A DNA stretch of 64,000 bases from Gemmatimonadales bacterium. GTDB taxonomy: Bacteria > Gemmatimonadota > Glassbacteria > GWA2-58-10. Position 1 is the stretch's first letter. Each line of letters starts with the position of its first letter. Location: NCBI GenBank assembly GCA_024278175.1, contig JAJRTS010000001.1, forward strand, positions 1 to 64,000, in the 5' to 3' direction. The position numbers were made by a program, and so were the translations under genes. The notes under the pieces were generated by a model. It saw nothing but the letters and a program-made list of their open reading frames with translations. It had not been told where the DNA came from and ran no database searches. Below, one piece after another: positions 60,038 to 64,000 of this stretch.

Positions 60038-60847
60038 ATGGACAAATACCATGCATACGAGTCCAACCGCTGCAGCATGCACCACGAGCGCCCGGCGCAA
60101 AGTCAGTGCGCCGGCTGCGGCGAGTACTTCTGCGGCGAGTGCCTGGACGAGCACGGCAACTGCCCGGCGTGCAGCAACGCGGCCGAACGCGTTCTGGAGG
60201 GTTTCTCCACGGCTCTCTTCCGCTGGGAGGCCGGCCTGCGCGGCAGCCGGGCCGGTATCGGCGCCGAGAGCAACCGGCCGCGCGGCAGAAGACAGGCCGT
60301 CACCAGGATCGCCGTATTCGTGCTGGTGGGCATGTTGGGTGCCTACGGGATATATTTTCTCAGCGACTACAACGCAAACATGGCCGTGCTCTTCTATGAG
60401 CAGGGCAACTATCCCAAAGCGCTCCAGTACCTGGAAAAAGAGCTGAGCGGCAAGCCGGACGACGCCGATCTGTACTATTCGCTCGGAACGCTCAGCTACC
60501 AGCTTGGCCAGTTGGAGACCGCGGCGGAGTACTACAATAGCTGCCTGGCGCTCGACAGCACCCATACCGTGGCAATGAACGATCTGGCGTGGATTTACAC
60601 GCAGTTAAAAATCAAGCTGGACGAAGCCTTGAAACTCAGCCGGCGGGCTGTGGAGCTGGAACCGGAAAACCCCGCGTTCCTCGACACGCTGGCCGAGGTG
60701 TATTACCTGAGAAAGGAGTATTACCGGGCCCTGACATATCTTCGCAAGGCGGTGAAACAGAACCCGCCGGATCTGGATTACTATCTGAACAGGCTGGAGA
60801 AGATCAAAAAACTGGCCTATAGTAATGGCCGCATGCTGGAAGTGTGA
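60038..60847 (+). CDS. B-box-like zinc-binding and TPR membrane protein
   Basis: This is a 269-residue protein. The N-terminal 50 residues have paired Cys and His (CSMHHERPAQSQCAGCGEYF then CGECLDEHGNCPAC), a B-box or zinc-ribbon pattern. One membrane helix follows at about residues 88-110 (IAVFVLVGMLGAYGIYFL). The rest forms three to four TPR repeats (KALQYLEKELSGKPDDADLY and similar). It probably acts as a membrane-bound adaptor; partners are unknown. The ATG has only a weak AGG upstream. It may be co-transcribed with the following NifU-like gene, 47 bases away. Confidence 0.7.
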   Translation: MDKYHAYESNRCSMHHERPAQSQCAGCGEYFCGECLDEHGNCPACSNAAERVLEGFSTALFRWEAGLRGSRAGIGAESNRPRGRRQAVTRIAVFVLVGMLGAYGIYFLSDYNANMAVLFYEQGNYPKALQYLEKELSGKPDDADLYYSLGTLSYQLGQLETAAEYYNSCLALDSTHTVAMNDLAWIYTQLKIKLDEALKLSRRAVELEPENPAFLDTLAEVYYLRKEYYRALTYLRKAVKQNPPDLDYYLNRLEKIKKLAYSNGRMLEV

Positions 60848-60894
60848 GCAAAACTGCGGGCGAACTTTTAAATAAGCGTTTCAGGAGGTGCGTG

Positions 60895-61137
60895 ATGGCT
60901 GAGCAGAACAACGAATTGCGGAGCAAGGTGGAGCAGGTGATCGAAAACGTACGCGGCCACCTTCAGGCCGACGGCGGTGATATCGAGCTGGTGGAGATCA
61001 CCGAGGAGAACGTGGTCAAAGTGGAACTCAGGGGCGCCTGCAACGGCTGCCCCGGCGCGGCGATGACCCTGAAGATGGGCGTGGAACGCGTGATGCGCGA
61101 GGCGATTCCGGAAATAAAGTCGGTCGAGGCGGTCTGA
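60895..61137 (+). CDS. NifU-like Fe-S cluster assembly protein
   Basis: This 80-residue protein is a stand-alone NifU C-terminal (Nfu) domain with the cluster-binding motif CNGCPGA. It carries ADGGDIELVEI at the start of the fold, as in NfuA. It probably transfers a 4Fe-4S cluster to target proteins; the radical SAM and PreA/PreT-like proteins in this window could be clients. The ATG at 60895 has a near-perfect AGGAGGTG four bases upstream. It lies upstream of the DUF1858 gene. Confidence 0.88.
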   Translation: MAEQNNELRSKVEQVIENVRGHLQADGGDIELVEITEENVVKVELRGACNGCPGAAMTLKMGVERVMREAIPEIKSVEAV

Positions 61138-61220
61138 CGGACCCGCTGCATCGGCGAACCACCAACATGGCGCGGGCCTGGCCACTGCCCGGCCCGCGCG
61201 ATCATAACGGAGCAAATACG

Positions 61221-61424
61221 ATGGCCCAGCAGTATACGGAAGCGATGACGCTGGCCGAGGTGGTCAGGACCGGACCCAAAGCCAGGAAAATAGTCGAAAA
61301 ACATTTCGGCAAGGACTGTTTCACCTGCCCCAGCTTCAGCGGAGAACCGTTGTTCATGGGCGCGCGCATGCACGCGGTGAACCTGGAATCCATTCTCGGC
61401 GAACTGAACAAAACCGGTAAGTAG
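61221..61424 (+). CDS. DUF1858 / redox-disulfide domain protein
   Basis: This 67-residue protein has the DUF1858 fold (MTLAEVVRTGPKARKIVEKHF) followed by the pair of cysteines CFTC, as in the hybrid-cluster-associated redox disulfide proteins. It may bind a metal or undergo thiol redox. CGGAGC precedes the ATG. It lies between the NifU-like and DUF116 genes, which suggests an Fe-S or redox role. It ends in TAG. Confidence 0.75.
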   Translation: MAQQYTEAMTLAEVVRTGPKARKIVEKHFGKDCFTCPSFSGEPLFMGARMHAVNLESILGELNKTGK

Positions 61425-61500
61425 GCGCATTGTCCGCCGCCGCCGGTCTCCACGACTGAACCGGTTGACCAATTGTACAGCCGCGGCAAGGGTGTACACG

Positions 61501-62322
61501 ATGGCAGAGGAAGTACGGAAAGAAAAAGCTCCCGCCGGGTCCACGGCAAAAAAACGCGACCGGCGGCTGGGCGACGAGTGGGCCGACTGGGACGGGCAAC
61601 AGGGCGAGGACTCCGCCCGGCTGGATGCGGACCGCCGCGTGTTTATCGGGTTCGCTTTCCTCTGCCTGGTCTGCCTGTTGAGCGCTGTCGGCGTGTTTTT
61701 CTACATGATCTATCCACGCCTGCAAGGCTGGCACGAGTACGTGGCCCACGGCGTAGCCGGTGTCACTGTCGCAATCTGCGCCGCGATGGTGCTCTGGTTC
61801 GCGGCTATCGTCCTGCCCCTGCTCACAGGCGTGCCGCTGCCCTGGCGGATGGAATTCGTGCAGAAAACGCTTAACTCCCTGGTGCCGCTCACAATCAAGC
61901 TGGGCGGAATATTCGGGATCAGCCGGGACAGGATGAGCAATTCGTTTATCAAGGTCAGCAACGCCCTGGTGCGCGGGGCCAGAATCAACCTGGATTCCGG
62001 ACCGCTGCTGATGCTGCTGCCCCGGTGTCTGGCCCCGGCGGCGCGCAAGCGGATCGAGGCGCTGGCCGAACGCTACCAGTGTCTGGTCTTCGTGGTGCCC
62101 GGCGGGGAACTGGCCCGCAAGCTGATCCACGAGCACCGTCCCAGCCGCATTATAGCCGTGGCCTGCGAGCGCGACCTGATCAGCGGCCTGCAGGACGTGG
62201 CCCCCGTGATCCCCACTTTCGCCGTGCCCAATTGCCGTCCGGAAGGCCCCTGCAAGAATACCCTGGTCGATATGGACAGGCTGGAAGAAGCGATGATCCT
62301 GTTCAACCCGCGCGGCAGTTGA
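61501..62322 (+). CDS. DUF116 membrane protein
   Basis: This 273-residue protein has a charged N-terminal tail (about 45 residues), two membrane helices (about 50-75 and 88-112), and a cytoplasmic DUF116 domain with LLPRCLAPAARK, IAVACERDLISGL and NCRPEGPCKNTLVD. The conserved cysteines could bind an Fe-S cluster or metal. The function is unknown. Its co-localisation with NifU-like and DUF1858 proteins supports a redox or cluster-related role. No ribosome binding site is evident before the ATG. Confidence 0.8.
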   Translation: MAEEVRKEKAPAGSTAKKRDRRLGDEWADWDGQQGEDSARLDADRRVFIGFAFLCLVCLLSAVGVFFYMIYPRLQGWHEYVAHGVAGVTVAICAAMVLWFAAIVLPLLTGVPLPWRMEFVQKTLNSLVPLTIKLGGIFGISRDRMSNSFIKVSNALVRGARINLDSGPLLMLLPRCLAPAARKRIEALAERYQCLVFVVPGGELARKLIHEHRPSRIIAVACERDLISGLQDVAPVIPTFAVPNCRPEGPCKNTLVDMDRLEEAMILFNPRGS

Positions 62323-62446
62323 AGCGCACCCGGCCCCGGAGCGCCGCCCGGGCAAAAAAATACCGGTTTTCCACGGGCAAAGCAGTTCTGTGTTAACTCG
62401 CTTCATTGCCAAAAGTTATTAACGTGAGGCGATATTTTTATGCATA

Positions 62447-64000
62447 ATGCGGGCTGATGAAACACAGAGACCACCAACCGTGGATTACATCGAGATTAAA
62501 GGCGCGCGCCAGCACAACCTGAAAAATATCAACCTCTGCCTGCCGCGTAAGAGCTTGGTGGTGGTCACCGGCCTTTCGGGATCGGGTAAAAGCTCGCTGG
62601 TCTTCGACACCATCTACCAGGAAAGCCGCCGCCGCTTTCTGGAAACCCTGCCCACCTACGTGCTCCGGTTCATGGAGCGCATTGCCCGTCCCGACGCCGA
62701 CAGAATCAACGGACTCAGCCCGGCCGTGGCCGTGGAGCAGCGCAACCCGGTTAACTCGGCGCGCAGCACTGTGGGCACCATCACCGAGATCTACGACTAT
62801 CTCCGCCTGCTCTTCGCCCGCTGCGCCGTCACGATCTGCCCGGGCTGCGGCGGCCAGGTGGGGCCGGACACGGCCGGCAGCGCGGCCGCCGAGTTGCTGG
62901 CCCACCACGAATCCCGGCGGGCGATTATCGCTTTCACTCCTCTTCGCTCGGCCAAAGTAGACGCCGCCACCCTGCGGCTGAACCTGCTGGCGATGGGTTT
63001 TATCCGCGCGCTGCTGCCCGGCTCCGGGCAGACCTTCCGGCTCGATGAGAGTGCGGGTGAGCCGCTGCTGGGCCCGGACCGGGACTTCCGCGTGGTGGTG
63101 GACCGCCTGCGCATTGAAAAAACAACTACCACCAGGCTGGTCGAGGCGCTGGCCACCGCGCTGGCCCACGGCGAGGGCTCCTGCGCCGTTTATCTCGAAA
63201 CGGAAAACGGCTTCGTCGAAAAAAAATTCTCCCAGCAATTCCACTGCGCCGACTGCGACACGTCTTTCCCCGAGCCAACCCCGAACCTGTTCTCGTTCAA
63301 CAGCTCTTACGGCGCGTGTCCGCGCTGCCGCGGTTTCGGCGACCTGCTGGAATACGACCCGGAGTTGATCGTGCCCGATAGCGGCCGCACCGTCGCCGGG
63401 GGCGCGCTGGACCCCTGGACCAAGCCGCGCTACACCGCTCGCCGCGAGCAACTGAAGGCCTTCTGCCGCCAGGAGGGAATCGCGTTTAACACTCCCTGGC
63501 GGGAGCTGCCGGAGCCGGACCGCGACAAGCTGCTGCACGGCCACATGGGGTTCGAGGGCGTGTTCCCGTTCCTGCGGGCGCTGGAACGCAAAAAATACAA
63601 ACAGTACATCCGTTTTTTCCTGCGCGGCTACCAGAGCGAACGGACCTGCCCCGAGTGCGGCGGCGGCAGGCTGCGGCGGGAGGCGGCCAACGTGCTGCTC
63701 TCGGGCCGCACGGTGGACGAGCTGACGGCAATGAGCGTGGAGGCCCTGCGTTCTTTCTGCGCCTCTGCCGACGCTCTTCGCGCCAAGGGCGCCGCCCGCG
63801 AACTGCTGGCCGAGGTCAGCGCACGGCTCGATTTCATGCTGGAAGTCGGCCTGGGCTACCTGACCCTCTCCCGGCTGACCCGCACCCTTTCCGGCGGCGA
63901 ATACCAGCGGATCATGCTCACCCGCCTGCTGGGCAGCGGCCTGACAGAGACCCTGTTCGTGCTCGATGAACCGACTATCGGGCTGCACCAGCGCGACACG
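62447..64000 (+). CDS. uvrA: Excinuclease ABC subunit A, N-terminal part (runs past the window)
   Basis: About 518 residues of UvrA are visible: DYIEIKGARQHNLKNI, VTGLSGSGKSSLVFDTIY (Walker A), ARSTVGTITEIYDYLRLLFA, a zinc finger (HCADCDTSF and ACPRCRGFG), then TRTLSGGEYQRIML and LFVLDEPTIGLHQRDT (signature and Walker B). It recognises damaged DNA in nucleotide excision repair. The segment FLETLPTYVLRFMERIARPDADR differs from the usual ESLSAYARQFL-x-x-M-x-KPDVD, so it may be a divergent or second UvrA. The ATG at 62447 has no strong ribosome binding site, and a GTG at 62480 matches the usual N-terminus; either may be the start. Confidence 0.82.
   Translation, partial: MRADETQRPPTVDYIEIKGARQHNLKNINLCLPRKSLVVVTGLSGSGKSSLVFDTIYQESRRRFLETLPTYVLRFMERIARPDADRINGLSPAVAVEQRNPVNSARSTVGTITEIYDYLRLLFARCAVTICPGCGGQVGPDTAGSAAAELLAHHESRRAIIAFTPLRSAKVDAATLRLNLLAMGFIRALLPGSGQTFRLDESAGEPLLGPDRDFRVVVDRLRIEKTTTTRLVEALATALAHGEGSCAVYLETENGFVEKKFSQQFHCADCDTSFPEPTPNLFSFNSSYGACPRCRGFGDLLEYDPELIVPDSGRTVAGGALDPWTKPRYTARREQLKAFCRQEGIAFNTPWRELPEPDRDKLLHGHMGFEGVFPFLRALERKKYKQYIRFFLRGYQSERTCPECGGGRLRREAANVLLSGRTVDELTAMSVEALRSFCASADALRAKGAARELLAEVSARLDFMLEVGLGYLTLSRLTRTLSGGEYQRIMLTRLLGSGLTETLFVLDEPTIGLHQRDT

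Noticed and set aside
1-64000. Complete reassignment of TAG to glutamine
   Set aside because: About a dozen well-defined genes (for example gyrA, nagB, the FabL-like and LarA-like genes) end in TAG at the expected family length, so TAG works as a stop here.
1-64000. CRISPR arrays, tRNA and rRNA genes
   Set aside because: I looked through the intergenic stretches and saw no regularly spaced repeats, no cloverleaf with TTCGA-type arms and no rRNA-like sequence. A dedicated tRNA search would be needed to exclude a cryptic suppressor tRNA.

Overview
The window is a GC-rich bacterial chromosome segment (visibly about 60% GC) with densely packed genes on both strands and strong GGAGG-type ribosome binding sites. 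A lipid A acyltransferase of the LpxL/HtrB type, a family 9 (heptosyltransferase-like) glycosyltransferase, SPOR domains and a type IV pilus cluster indicate a Gram-negative, diderm organism. The gene mix (heparinase II/III, a DUF5107-TPR protein, DUF3857 proteins, secreted PHP hydrolases, a tagaturonate epimerase, PPi-type phosphofructokinase) resembles uncultured lineages of the FCB group such as Glassbacteria, Latescibacteria or Gemmatimonadota relatives. This placement is inference; no rRNA gene is present to settle it.

Layout. 0-0.7 kb: tail of an IS5-type transposase and two small unidentified frames. 0.8-9.7 kb: secreted carbohydrate-related proteins (heparinase II/III, PfkB-type kinase, DUF5107-TPR, transglutaminase-like). 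9.8-15.5 kb: two tandem DUF3857/transglutaminase proteins and two cyclophilin-type lipoproteins. 15.5-18 kb: gyrA with an internal amber codon. 18.4-19.1 kb: FabL-like enoyl reductase. 19.3-21.4 kb: two secreted PHP hydrolases. 21.5-28.8 kb: a minus-strand catabolic cluster (DeoR regulator, PPi-PFK, tagaturonate epimerase, mannonate oxidoreductase, HAD hydrolase, LarA-like protein). 29-29.7 kb: an AT-rich HNH nuclease that looks acquired. 29.8-37.4 kb: envelope genes (GT39-like, LpxL, GT9, a giant acidic SPOR protein). 37.4-41.6 kb: radical SAM protein, a PreA/PreT-like pair, YciI. 41.7-45.3 kb: smc, also with an internal amber codon. 46-49.6 kb: homocysteine methyltransferase/MTHFR fusion, ftsY, bacteriohemerythrin. 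49.9-52.2 kb: secreted amidohydrolase and nagB. 52.3-59.2 kb: pilR, pilS, pilC, pilU, pilT. 60-64 kb: zinc-ribbon/TPR protein, NifU-like, DUF1858 and DUF116 proteins, and the start of uvrA.

How it works together. The 21.5-28.8 kb cluster encodes steps from tagaturonate through fructuronate to mannonate. With the heparinase-like lyase, sugar kinase and NagB it suggests growth on uronate- and amino-sugar-containing polysaccharides, fed into glycolysis by a pyrophosphate-dependent PFK. The pil genes form a pilus retraction and regulation module.

Most unusual features. (1) Two core genes, gyrA and smc, are each interrupted by one in-frame TAG; in gyrA it sits at a conserved Gln codon. TAG is also the normal terminal stop of about a dozen genes here. 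(2) A family of about 205-bp dispersed, internally palindromic intergenic elements is present in five copies, one of which supplies the stop codon of pilS. (3) The second of two tandem DUF3857 proteins appears to have lost its whole catalytic triad. (4) A giant SPOR protein carries what looks like a degenerate MinD/CpsD-like N-terminus. No tRNA, rRNA or CRISPR array was seen.
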